The notes under the pieces: generated by a model
Seen by the model: only the letters and a program-made list of their open reading frames with translations
The model's database searches: none
Told to the model about the DNA's origin: nothing
Position numbers and translations under genes: made by a program
In this document: positions 11,234 to 20,485 of the stretch, one piece after another
Layout of the letters: the number at the start of each line of letters is the position of its first letter
Position numbering within the stretch: the stretch's first letter is position 1
NCBI RefSeq assembly: GCF_905171765.1
Contig: NC_053390.1
Location: 329,194,294 to 329,258,293, forward strand
Length of the DNA: 64,000 nucleotides
Reading direction: 5' to 3'
From: Bufo bufo
Lineage: Eukaryota; Chordata; Amphibia; Anura; Bufonidae

Positions 11234-12793
11234 ATGGATCCGGTTTCAGCCTTGATTGACCGCATACAAGGTCTTTCGCTGGAGGTAGCAGATCTCCGTA
11301 AAACTGTGTCTCAGTTTCAGGTAATCGGTTCTGCTGGCGTTCATGGAGTTTGTTCCGAGCCTAAGATCTCACTCCCGCATACGTTCTCTGGGGGTAGTAA
11401 GAATTTTGTTCGCTTTAGAGAGGCTTGCAAACTCCATTTTTGCCTACTTCCCCATTCCTCTGGTGATGAGGAGCAGAGGGTGGGGATCCAAAAAAGAGCG
11501 GGGGCACATCAGAATTAGAGTAAGAGTGCCGGCACACGGTATAAAACACACTGTATAGATTCAGAAAAAAAAAGAATACCGAGATAAAAGCCGCACATCT
11601 ATAAAAATATCAAATTTATTGGAGACAACAGACACAACAAAAAATTGAATAAAAAGCCCAGATTCATTGTATACAATGTTTTTATTCAATTTTTTGTTGT
11701 GTCTGTTTGATGTGCGGCTTTTATCTCGGTATTCTTTTTTCTTCTGAATCTGAGCAGAGGGTGGGGATCATCATCTCGCTGCTCAGGGATAATGCTCAGT
11801 CTTGGGCCTTTTCGTTGCCGGTGGGGGCACGGCCCCTCCGATCAGTGGATGAATTTTTTGTAGCCCTGGGGCAGATATATGATGACCCGGATGGTATTGC
11901 TCTGGCTGAATCTAAACTGCGTATTTTATGCCAGGGTAAACAGTCCGCAGAGATATATTGTTCTGAATTTCGGAGATGGGCAGCTGATACTGGTTGGAAT
12001 GATGCTGCACTCCGAAGTCAATTTTGCCATGGTCTTTCGGAAAGATTGAAAGATGCATTCGCTTTTCATGAGAGACCAGCATCGCTAGAGTCAGCCATGT
12101 CTCTAGCTGTTCGTATTGACAGGCGTCTTAGAGAGAGAGAGGAGACTACTCTTTCCTGTCATATTTAGCCCAAGGACAGTGGGGCTGTCTCATTCAGTGC
12201 GCAGGGGTCTCAGTCTGTCTCAATCCCCTCTGAGGAGGAGGCCATGCAGCTGGGTTTGCTTGCCTCTTATAGTAGAGGATTCAGCTCTCAGAGGAGGGTT
12301 TGTTTTTGTTGTGGGGGTATAAATCATTTGGCTAATGTTTGCCCCTCTAGGAGATTCATGACGTTTTCTGAGGGTAATAAAAACAAAACAAAACAAAAAA
12401 AACCCTCTAAAAACTTTCCATTTGCTACTATTGGCAAGGTTGATGCGGAAATTGAAGGTTTACCGTTTGCTTGTAGTTCCCGTTTTCTCCTACCTGCCAG
12501 GGTGGCGCTAGACAACAAGAACATTGTTTGTGAGATTTTTGTAGATAGTAGAGCAGCTGTCAATCTCATTGATAATCAATTTGCAACAACGCATGGTTTC
12601 CAGGTATGCACTTTGGAAAAGGATATACTTGTTTTTGCTATCGATTCCGCTCCACTTTCTCAAAGATCGTTAAAGGGCATAGTTCACAATATCCATTTGA
12701 CTGTGGGTGACGCTCATGTTGAGGATATGTCATGTTTCGTCTTAAGCGGATTACCTACTCCTCTAGTGTTGGGGCTACCCCGGCTCACTAAAC
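11234..12793 (+). pseudogene. Gypsy gag and protease region
   Basis: Gag forms the capsid shell of the retrotransposon particle; the protease would cut the polyprotein. Translation would start at ATG 11234, 28 bp after the 5' LTR. The capsid part is interrupted at 11488 by a 263-bp foldback element and resumes after 11769. A TAG at 12166-12168 stops the frame, but the same frame then stays open to the Penelope insertion. It carries a zinc knuckle CFCCGGINHLANVC (CX2CX4HX4C, near 12300-12345) and the aspartic protease motif near 12540-12560. There the usual DSGA reads DSRAA (Gly to Arg), which should disable the enzyme. Gag and pol appear to share one frame, a layout known among vertebrate chromoviruses. 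Confidence 0.88.
11489..11751. mobile_element. 263-bp foldback element in Gypsy gag
   Basis: An 18-bp duplication (GAGCAGAGGGTGGGGATC at 11471-11488 and 11752-11769) flanks the insert. Inside, arms such as GAATACCGAGATAAAAGCC (from 11574) recur inverted near 11710-11734, and a second inner pair includes CAACAAAAAATTGAATAAAA against its complement near 11680-11700. It has no coding potential. The long TSD argues for target-primed retrotransposition; a Penelope-related origin is inferred by analogy with 4846-5272. Confidence 0.85.
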
Positions 12794-13240
12794 ATAACCC
12801 CACCATTATATATGTATATAGTTGTGCCTGCGCTGTCGCTGTGTAATTATCTCTATATGCACTAAGGCAGATAGAGCCGCTGATAGATACCTGGATGGAT
12901 ATCGGCTGCCCCGATCCAAAAATTATACAAAGATAGTCAAATTGATGTTTGGTACCAGCGCTAGAAAAAAAGGGGGAATAGATAATTTGTTACGTTATGC
13001 TAGTTGACAGTTACCTTATTCCAGCAGGACAATAACTCAATCAGGTAAAATGTACGGCGGGTATCCGGTCCAGCGGTGTGGTAGGATAACTTGCAGTGCT
13101 TCTTGCTCAACCTCAGAGCGCGTATGCCGCCCCGGCCGGTGGCTAGCGTGCGCGCGAAGGAGCTATGTTGGTACGAGGTTCCGGAGCGTGTAGCGTGACG
13201 TCACGACAGACCTTCGGAGAGATCCAGAGACCAAAAAGCG

Positions 13241-13282
13241 ATCCTACGCGTTTCGAAGCTTACGGGCTTCTTCGTCAGGGAT
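13241..13282 (-). ncRNA. Hammerhead ribozyme motif in Penelope-like terminal repeat
   Basis: Read on the minus strand: stem I strand ATCC, core CTGACGA (13278-13272), stem II GAAGC/GCTTC with loop TTACGG/CCGTAA (13270-13255), core GAAAC (13254-13250), a minimal stem III, the cleavage triplet GTA (13247-13245), and the stem I partner GGAT (13244-13241). All invariant core positions (CUGANGA, GAAA, NUH) are present. Hammerheads with very short stem III are known in Penelope-like terminal repeats. Self-cleavage here is inferred. Confidence 0.8.
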
Positions 13283-13451
13283 AATTGCTATGTTTGTTCC
13301 CTGGATTAAATAGGTGCCCGGTCCCTATGGCAACTGCTATAGTTTACCTCATCAGGATTCCCGCATAGAGTCCTACATGGATAGGTGGTAACATACGATT
13401 ATTTGCAGCAGACAGTGGTCAGAGTTCCATACGTTTTCCAATGATGGTAAT

Positions 13452-14510
13452 TCAAAATGCGAATAATTCCATCTCTCGATTTAGGCCATTTGGTGCTAAA
13501 GTCTTCAATCTAAATATCCATTTACTTTCACATCTTGACATCTGTTTAATGATGTCTCCACCTCTCATATTTAGTTTAACTTTTTCGATACCCCCAATGA
13601 AAGAACCGGTAAAGTTCCCTGCGTGGTATTGGGCGTAATGACGGGACAGGGGATGACCGTCATACTTTTTCTTTATATTGTTTAGATGTTCCCCCATCCT
13701 AGTTCTTAGTTCTCGTTTGGTTCGGCCCACATATATTTTAAGACAGGGACATTTAATAAAATATATCACTCCACGAGTATTACATGAAATGTAATGGTTA
13801 ATTTTATATTTATGATGATTGTCCCCTATTTCAGTAATGGGAAATTTTATTGTACCATGTTTAATTCTCCTACAGTTTTTGCACAGTTTGCATGGGAAGA
13901 AACCCTTTTGTGTTAAATGACTCAACTTATTTTTTTGGGGTGGTTTCACGGTAGGCGCTATCATAGTACTCAGATTTGAAGCCTTCCTAAATATGAAGGT
14001 AGGATTTTTAGGGATCCTATCACCTATCAATTTATCTTGTTGCAACATTTCCCAGTGTTTTCTGACAATTCTTTTGAGGGTTACTGCCCCTTCACTATAT
14101 GTGGTGATTATCAGGATTTTAATAGGGGCATTAGTGCAGTCTCTTTCAATGGTTTTTGCGGGGTCCTGCATTTTGTCCTTCAGTAGTAGGTTTCGATCTA
14201 CCTCTCTAATATGTTTAATGGTTGGTTCTAAGTCCTCCATTTTGTACCCCTTCTCAATGAATTTAGTGTTTAGATCTCTGATTTCTTCCTCAAAATGACC
14301 AATATCTGTGCAATTCCTACGTATCCTAATGTATTGGCTACGAGGGATATTAATGAGCCACGTCGGTAAATGGCAACTTCTAAGAGGGATATAACTGTTA
14401 CAATCAGTGGGCTTACAGTATGACTTAGTGTGAATCTGCCCTTTCTCAATGAATATTGTGAGATCTAAAAAATTAACCTGCTGTTTACTATAATTGGGTG
14501 AGGTTGAGCA
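13452..14510 (-). pseudogene. Penelope-like RT C-terminal part plus GIY-YIG endonuclease
   Basis: This is an open minus-strand frame, but it begins within the element: its apparent N terminus is read from the inverted end sequence and flanking Gypsy DNA. From the 5' side it holds the RT thumb region (VNFLDLTIF, then the HLPTWLINIPRSQYIRIRRNC-like stretch), a Lys-rich linker, a cysteine cluster CKLCKNC, and the endonuclease with VIYFIKCP...IYVGRTKRELRTRMGEH and HPLSRHY. The GIY-YIG endonuclease nicks the target DNA for priming in Penelope-like elements. The frame is uninterrupted to a stop at 13452, so the endonuclease part decayed little, but without the palm (YXDD) it cannot act as a reverse transcriptase. 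Confidence 0.9.
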
Positions 14511-14580
14511 AGAAGCACTGCAAGTTATCCTATCACACCGCTGGACCGGATACCCGCCGTACATTTTACCTGATTGAGTT

Positions 14581-15851
14581 ATAACCCCACCATTGATTGG
14601 CAAGCAAGGCAAATAAATGGTTGGAGTGACTTTTGCAGAGAGAATTGCCTCACGGCGTCTCTTTCAGAGGTTTCTACCAAGACTGTACCATCTTTTCTCT
14701 CTGAATTTTCAGATGTGTTTTCCGAGAGTCACCGGGAGTACGACTGCCCTATTAATCTCATCCCAGGCGCCAAGCTGCCAAAATCACGACTATACAATCT
14801 CTCCCAACCTGAAAGAGTCGCTATGCGTACTTATATCTCTGAGAGCCTGAGAAAGGGACACATCCGACCCTCGAAGTCACCTGTTGCCGCTGGTTTTTTT
14901 TTTGTTAAGAAAAAAAGATGCTTCTTTAAGACCTTGTCTGGATTTCAGGGAGCTGAACCGTATCACGATTCGTGACCCATATCCGCTTCCTCTGATCCCG
15001 GACCTGTTTAACCAGATTGTTGGGGCTAAAGTTTTTTCTAAGTTGGATTTAAGAGGGGCATACAACCTAGTCAGGGTCAGGGAAGGGGACGAATGGAAGA
15101 CGGCCTTCAATATCCCTGAGGGTCATTTCGAGAATTTGGTTATGCCCTTTGGTTTGATGAATGCTCCGGCCGTCTTCCAACATTTTGTGAACAGCATTTT
15201 TTATCATTTAATGGGGAAATTTGTACTGGTGTATCTAGATGACATTTTGATTTTTTCTCCTGATTTCAAGACTCATAGGGACCACCTATGTCTGGTCTTG
15301 CTGATTCTGCGGGAGAATAAATTATACGCTAAACTGGAAAAATGTGTGTTTGCGGTTCCGGAGATTCAATTTCTTGGTTTTCTTCTCTCCGCTTCTGGTT
15401 TTAGGATGGACCCTGAGAAGGTCTGCGCTGTGCTTGATTGGGAGCTTCCTGAGAACCAGAAGGCGCTGATGCGGTTTTTGGGTTTTGCCAATTATTACAG
15501 AAAGTTAATTTTGAATTATTCCTCTGCTGTTAAGCCACTCAGTGATATGACTAAAAAGGGGGTGGATTTTTCCTCGTGGTCGGTAGATGCGCTTAAAGCC
15601 TTTTCTAGCACTAGAGAGTTTTGCTTCCGCTCCCATTTTGGTACAACCTGATGTCTCTCTACCTTTTATTGTTGAGGTGGATGCTTCTGAGGTGGGTGTG
15701 GGTGCAGTCTTATCTCAGGGTCCCTCTCCTGCCAAATGGCGACCGTGTGCCTTTTTCTCAAGGAAACTATCCTCTGCAGAGAGAAATTACGATGTGGGAG
15801 ATAGGGAGTTGTTGGCCATCAAATTAGCTTTTGAGAAATGGCGCCATTGGC
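14581..15851 (+). pseudogene. Gypsy pol: reverse transcriptase and start of RNase H
   Basis: This continues the frame interrupted by the Penelope-like element. The RT shows KVFSKLDLRGAYN, LVMPFGLMNAPAVFQ and the catalytic YLDDILIF (about 15232-15255). A one-base shift in an A-run near 14910-14918 moves the frame between the N-terminal connector and the RT core. A second shift near 15600 moves it into RNase H ([16 protein letters not shown], then [20 protein letters not shown]). RNase H is cut at about 15851 by the LINE and resumes at about 18932. The enzyme would copy the element's RNA into DNA in cytoplasmic particles; this copy cannot. Confidence 0.92.
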
Positions 15852-15863
15852 TTTGTTTCTCAT

Positions 15864-15983
15864 GATAGCTCTACTTGGAATAGAAAGGAACTGTACAAAA
15901 AAGATGGTTTGCATCTTTCTCTCAAAGGAACAAATGTACTTAGTGAACAACTCCAAGAATTTGCGAAAGAGTATTTAAACTAG
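15864..15983 (+). pseudogene. LINE-A ORF1, C-terminal remnant of esterase domain
   Basis: Thirty-nine codons remain before TAG at 15981. The motif DGLHLS is the His-containing block III of SGNH esterases and aligns with DGLHLN near the end of ORF1 in the LINE at 28652-33057. The last codons (TAT TTA AAC TAG) form the frameshift heptamer discussed separately. Confidence 0.85.
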
Positions 15984-16029
15984 GAAGGGGGGGCAAAAGA
16001 GTGAAAATAAAAGAGTCCAATTGCCCCCC
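15974..16029 (+). promoter_or_regulatory. Candidate -1 ribosomal frameshift signal between ORF1 and ORF2
   Basis: The heptamer TTTAAAC (15974-15980) lies in the ORF1 phase T TTA AAC and is followed directly by TAG. Seven nt later, GGGGGGCAA (15988-15996) can pair perfectly with TTGCCCCCC (16021-16029) across a 24-nt loop. Slippage by -1 would read on into ORF2, which is open through the site and has no ATG there. Slippery heptamer, short spacer and stem are the three parts of known -1 signals; function is inferred. Confidence 0.65.
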
Positions 16030-18829
16030 GAAACAATGCCAGAACAGGTCAGAAGCACAGAGGTTAAGAAATGATAAGCTCAGAGTCCTGTCTACAAATG
16101 CTCGCAGTTTAGGTAAAAAAATCAATGAACTTGGGTCAATAATGGCATCTGAGAATGTAGATTTAGTGGCTGTTACGGAGACATGGTTTAATGAAAGAAA
16201 TGACTGGGACATAACCATACCAGGGTACTCTTTATACAGAAGAGACAGAGAAGGCAAGAAAGGAGGAGGAGTGGCCCTGTATGTGAAAGATAGCATTAAA
16301 TCTAACCTAATACAAGTTGGTGAGGCCAACATAGAGTCAGTTTGGGTTACGTTGCAGTTTGCTAACCATGCAGTAACTCGTGTAGGTGTGATATATAGAC
16401 CACCTGGTCAAGTTAAAGAACTAGATGATCTACTAGTTGAAGAAATAGCTAAAATGACAATGAAAGGAGAAGTTATCATTATGGGAGATTTCAATCTTCC
16501 AGATATAAACTGGAAAACCAAAATAGCAAGTTCTACCAGGAGTACAGATATTCTAAATTCCCTACTGGGGTTATCTCTACAACAAGTGGTTGAGAAGCCA
16601 ACCCGGAGGGAGGCCATTTTGGATTTGGTATTCACAAACGGGGATTCGGTATATGATGTCATTGTAGGCGAAACCTTGGGATCTAGTGATCACCAGTCAG
16701 TGTGGTTTAATATAAGAACTGTGAAAGAGTCCCACCACACAAAAACAAAAGTTTTAGATTTTAGAAAAACAGACTTTTCAAAAATGAAATTAGTCATAAA
16801 TGAGTCCTTATCAGACTGGAACGGATTACATGGAGTCCAGGAGAAATGGGACTACTTAAAAGGTGCATTATTGAAGGCAACAGAAAATTGCATTAGACTT
16901 GTAAGTAAAAGCAAAAAAAGGAGGAGACCAATGTGGTACTCAGCAGAAGTGGCCCAAATCATTAAAAATAAAAAGCTAGCATTTTGTAATTATAAAAAAA
17001 CCCAGAGCAATGAAGATAAGGAAATCTACAAGATTAGGCAGAGAGAGGCCAAGCAAGTTATAAGAACTTCTAAAGCGCAGGCAGAAGAAAAACTAGCTCA
17101 GTCTATGAAAAAAGGGGATAAGACATTCTTCAGATATATAAATGAAAAAAGGAAATTAAAACAAGGAATAACTAAATTAAAAACAAAGGACGGAAGGTAT
17201 GTAGAAGAGAATAAAGGGCTAGCCGACTGCCTTAATGAATACTTCTGTTCAGTTTTTACAAAAGAAAAAGGAGAAGGACCTCCACTAGAAAGAATGACTA
17301 TTAAATCGTTTGATGCATGTATCTTTACAGAGGAAGATGTTCTAAGTTTGCTGTCTAAGGTGAAGACAGATAAGTCACAGGGGCCTGATGAGATACACCC
17401 AAAATTATTAAAAGAGCTTAGTGGTGAGCTGGCAAAACCGCTAACAGATTTATTTAACCAATCATTAGTAACAGGAGTCGTCCCGGAAGATTGGAAATTG
17501 GCAAATGTCGTGCCCATTCACAAGAAAGGTAGTAGGGAGGAATCGAGCAACTATAGACCAGTGAGTCTGACATCAATAGTAGGCAAATTAATGGAAACCC
17601 TATTAAAGGATAGGATTGTGGAACATCTAAAATCCCATGGATTGCAAGATGAAAAACAACATGGGTTTACTTCAGGGAGATCATGTCAAACAAATCTTAT
17701 AGATTTTTTTGACTGGGTGAATAAAATAATAGACGGTGGAGGTGCAGTAGACATCGCATATCTAGATTTTAGTAAGGCTTTTGACACTGTCCCACATAGA
17801 AGACTTATCAATAAACTGCAGTCATTGAGCATGGACTCCCATATTGTTGAGTGGATTAGGCAGTGGCTGAGTGACAGACAACAGAGGGTTGTAGTCAATG
17901 GAGAACATTCAAAACAAGGTAATGTTACCAGTGGGGTTCCACAGGGATCTGTACTGGGACCGATTTTGTTTAATATCTTCATAAGTGATATCGCAAAAGG
18001 CCTCGCTGGTAAGGTTTGTCTTTTTGCTGATGACACAAAGATATGTAACAGGGTTGATGTTCCTGGAGGGAAACGCCAAATGGAAAAGGATTTAGGAAAA
18101 CTAGAAGAATGGTCAGAACTCTGGAAACTTAAATTTAATGTGGATAAGTGCAAGATAATGCACCTGGGGCGTAAAAACCCAAGGGCAGAATATAGAATAT
18201 TTGACACAGTCCTGACCTCAGTATCTGAAGAAAGGGATTTAGGAGTAATTATTTCAGAAGACTTAAAGGTGGGAAGACAATGTAATAGAGCAGCACGAAA
18301 TGCCAGCAGAATGCTTGGATGTATAGGGAGAGGTATAAGCAGTAGAAAGAGTGAAGTGCTTATGCCGCTGTACAGAACACTGGTGAGACCTCACTTGGAG
18401 TATTGTGCGCAGTACTGGAGGCCATATCTCCAGAAGGATATAGATACTCTAGAGAGAGTTCAGAGAAGAGCTACTAAACTAGTACATGGATTGCAGGATA
18501 AAACTTACCAGGAAAGGTTAAAGGACCTTAATATGTATAGCTTGGAAGAAAGAAGAGACAGAGGGGATATGATAGAAACTTTTAAATACATAAAGGGAAT
18601 CAACTCGGTAAAGGAAGAGAGCATATTTAAAAGAAGAAAAACTACCACAAGAGGACACAGTTTTAAATTAGAGGGGCAAAGGTTTAAAAGTAATATAAGG
18701 AAGTATTACTTTACTGAGAGAGTAGTGGATGCATGGAATAGCCTTCCTGCAGAAGTGGTAGCTGCAAATACAGTGAAGGGGTTTAAGCATGCATGGGATA
18801 GGCATAAGGCCATCCTTCATATAAGATAG
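15983..18829 (+). CDS. LINE-A ORF2: AP-type endonuclease and reverse transcriptase
   Basis: The protein nicks target DNA and copies LINE RNA at the nick. More than 940 codons are uninterrupted. The endonuclease shows STNARSL (about residue 31), TETWF, YRRDREGKKGGG, GDFNLPDINW and SSDHQSVW. The reverse transcriptase shows KSQGPDEIHPKLLKEL, NYRPVSLTS, HGFTSGRSCQTNL, YLDFSKAFDTVPH, GVPQGSVLGPILFNIF and the catalytic FADDTKI. The C-terminal region ends AWNSLPAEVV... before TAG. The frame has no ATG near its upstream boundary (a GTG at 16001 is not a likely start), so translation by frameshift from ORF1 is proposed. It looks intact but lacks ORF1 and its 5' region, so the copy should be immobile. 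Confidence 0.9.
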   Translation, partial: GRGGKRVKIKESNCPPKQCQNRSEAQRLRNDKLRVLSTNARSLGKKINELGSIMASENVDLVAVTETWFNERNDWDITIPGYSLYRRDREGKKGGGVALYVKDSIKSNLIQVGEANIESVWVTLQFANHAVTRVGVIYRPPGQVKELDDLLVEEIAKMTMKGEVIIMGDFNLPDINWKTKIASSTRSTDILNSLLGLSLQQVVEKPTRREAILDLVFTNGDSVYDVIVGETLGSSDHQSVWFNIRTVKESHHTKTKVLDFRKTDFSKMKLVINESLSDWNGLHGVQEKWDYLKGALLKATENCIRLVSKSKKRRRPMWYSAEVAQIIKNKKLAFCNYKKTQSNEDKEIYKIRQREAKQVIRTSKAQAEEKLAQSMKKGDKTFFRYINEKRKLKQGITKLKTKDGRYVEENKGLADCLNEYFCSVFTKEKGEGPPLERMTIKSFDACIFTEEDVLSLLSKVKTDKSQGPDEIHPKLLKELSGELAKPLTDLFNQSLVTGVVPEDWKLANVVPIHKKGSREESSNYRPVSLTSIVGKLMETLLKDRIVEHLKSHGLQDEKQHGFTSGRSCQTNLIDFFDWVNKIIDGGGAVDIAYLDFSKAFDTVPHRRLINKLQSLSMDSHIVEWIRQWLSDRQQRVVVNGEHSKQGNVTSGVPQGSVLGPILFNIFISDIAKGLAGKVCLFADDTKICNRVDVPGGKRQMEKDLGKLEEWSELWKLKFNVDKCKIMHLGRKNPRAEYRIFDTVLTSVSEERDLGVIISEDLKVGRQCNRAARNASRMLGCIGRGISSRKSEVLMPLYRTLVRPHLEYCAQYWRPYLQKDIDTLERVQRRATKLVHGLQDKTYQERLKDLNMYSLEERRDRGDMIETFKYIKGINSVKEESIFKRRKTTTRGHSFKLEGQRFKSNIRKYYFTERVVDAWNSLPAEVVAANTVKGFKHAWDRHKAILHIR

Positions 18830-18931
18830 GGCCGGGGGCTATCCATAGTATTCAGTATATTGGGCAGACTAGATGGGCCAAATGGTTCTTATCTGCCGAC
18901 ACATTCTATGTTTCTATGTTTCTATGTTTCT

Positions 18932-20485
18932 ATCACCGTGTTTACCGACCATAAGAATCTGGCCTACTTGGAATCGGCCAAGGGTCTGAACCCGAGACAG
19001 GGTTCTTTTCTAGGTTTAATTTTGTTGTTAGGTTCCACCCTGGGGTTAAAAATGTGAAGGCGGATGCCCTGTCACGTTGTTTTCCGGGAGGGGGGAACTT
19101 TGAAGACCCGGGTCCCATTTTGGCTGAAGGGGTGGTCGTCTCTGCTCTTTATCCTGATTTGGAGGCAGAGGTTCAGTCAGCCCAGGCAGAGGCTCCTGAT
19201 CTTTGTCCTCCTGGGAAGTTGTTTGTGCCTCTCACTTTACGACACAAGGTTTTTAAGGAGCACCACGATACTGTCCTTGCTGGGCACCAGGGGAGTAGAG
19301 CCACAGTGGATCTCATTGCTCGGAGATTCTGGTGGCCAGCTCTTTGTAAGACGGCCATCGGGTTCTCTCCTCCCTTTACCCATTCCTTCCCGTCCTTGGA
19401 CGCATCTGTCCATGGACTTCATTACGGACCTGCCTCGTTCCTCGGGGAAGACTGTGATTCTGGTGGTAGTGGACCGTTTTAGCAAAATGGCACATTTCAT
19501 TCCCTTTCCTGGGTTACCCAATGCTAAGACGCTGGTACAAGCGTTTGTTGATCATATTGTTAAATTGTATGGCATTCCTTCAGACATCGTTTCTGATAGG
19601 GGCACGCAATTTGTTTTCAGATTCTGGAAGGCCTTCTGTTCTCGCTTGGGGGTTCGGTTGTCGTTCTCGTCTGCTTTTCACCCGCAGTCGAATGGTCAGA
19701 CCGAACGCGTCAATCAGAATCTGGAGACATCTGCGCTGTTTTGTGGCGGAGAATCAGGAGGATTGGTATTCTTTTTAGTCCCTTGCTGAGTTTGCTTTAA
19801 ATAACCGTCGCCAGGAGTCCTCTGATAAGTCACCATTTTTTGGTGCATATGGGTTTCATCCGCAGTTTTGGACATTCTCTGGAGAGGGGTCTTCTGGTTT
19901 ACCTGATGAGAAAAGATTTTCCTCGTCTTTGTCATTTATTTGGCAAAAGATTCAGGGCAATCTGAAGAGGATGAGTGAGAGATATAAGCGTGTGGCGGAT
20001 AAGAGACGTGTGCCTGGTCCGGACCTCAATGTTGGTGATCTGGTGTGGTTGTCTACAAAGAATATCAAACTGAAGGTTTCCTCCTGGAAGTTAGGTCCTA
20101 GGTTTATTGGGCCTTACAAGATCTTGTCCGTCATCAATCCCGTTGCCTTCCGTCTTGATTTTCCTCAGACTTGGAAGATCCATAATGTTTTTCACAAGTC
20201 CCTATTAAAACCTTATGTCCAACCCACTGTACCCTCCTCTTTGCCTCCTCCTCCGATTATTGTTGATGGTAATCTTGAATTTCAGCTCTCTAGGATTGTG
20301 GATTCTTGCATTATCCACGGTTCTCTTCAGTACCTCGTTCATTGGGAGGGTTATGGTCCTGAGGAGAGGATGTGGGTCCTAGTGGCGGACATTAAGGCCA
20401 CTTGTCTCATCAGGGCTTTCCATAGGTCTCATCTTGAGAAGGTGGGCTCTGAGTGTCCGGAGTCCACCCGTAGAGGGAGGGGTAC
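18932..20485 (+). pseudogene. Gypsy pol: RNase H end, integrase and chromodomain
   Basis: RNase H resumes with VFTDHKNLAYLESAKGLN. The integrase zinc region keeps the HH part (HHDTVLAGHQG, near 19261) but runs from WWPALCK almost directly into LLPLPIPSRPW. A short deletion has therefore removed the CXXC half and shifted the frame near 19345-19365. The catalytic core is visible: MDFITDLP (D), SDRGTQF (D) and HPQSNGQTER (E). A further shift follows at about 19725. From 19929 a frame carries the C-terminal SH3-like part (WKLGPRFIGPYKI) and a chromodomain (YLVHWEGYGPEE near 20330-20370), which in chromoviruses directs integration to particular chromatin. The frame ends just before the polypurine tract. 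Confidence 0.92.
20473..20483 (+). promoter_or_regulatory. Polypurine tract of the Gypsy element
   Basis: AGAGGGAGGGG lies two bases before the 3' LTR, where the plus-strand DNA primer of LTR retrotransposons is expected. Confidence 0.8.

Larger units (their letters stand above)
12808..14580 (-). mobile_element. 5'-truncated Penelope-like element
   Basis: The insert in the Gypsy protease/RT junction is flanked by a perfect 14-bp duplication ATAACCCCACCATT (12794-12807 and 14581-14594). It carries a minus-strand reading frame with a GIY-YIG endonuclease and, downstream of it, a terminal region with a hammerhead ribozyme motif. About 75 bp at the 5' junction (14504-14580) repeats, in inverted orientation, the segment 13040-13118 of the terminal region, an inverted-end arrangement often seen in Penelope-like insertions. 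The catalytic palm of the RT is missing. Confidence 0.9.
15852..18931 (+). mobile_element. 5'-truncated CR1/L2-type LINE (LINE-A)
   Basis: It starts within ORF1 (the last 40-odd codons remain), has a complete ORF2, and ends with GGGCAGACTAGATGGGCC-type 3' sequence and an 8-bp TTCTATGT microsatellite tail, as is usual for CR1/L2 LINEs. It interrupts the Gypsy RNase H. No target duplication is visible and a few Gypsy bases appear to be missing at the junction, which fits the CR1 group. Confidence 0.93.

Noticed and set aside
15983..16003. GTG at 16001 as the ORF2 start codon
   Set aside because: The frame stays open further upstream through the ORF1 stop, GTG starts are rare in animals, and LINE-B shows the same lack of ATG.
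16001..18829. Long open frame as a host gene
   Set aside because: It is a LINE ORF2 with endonuclease and RT motifs and a microsatellite tail, not a host gene.
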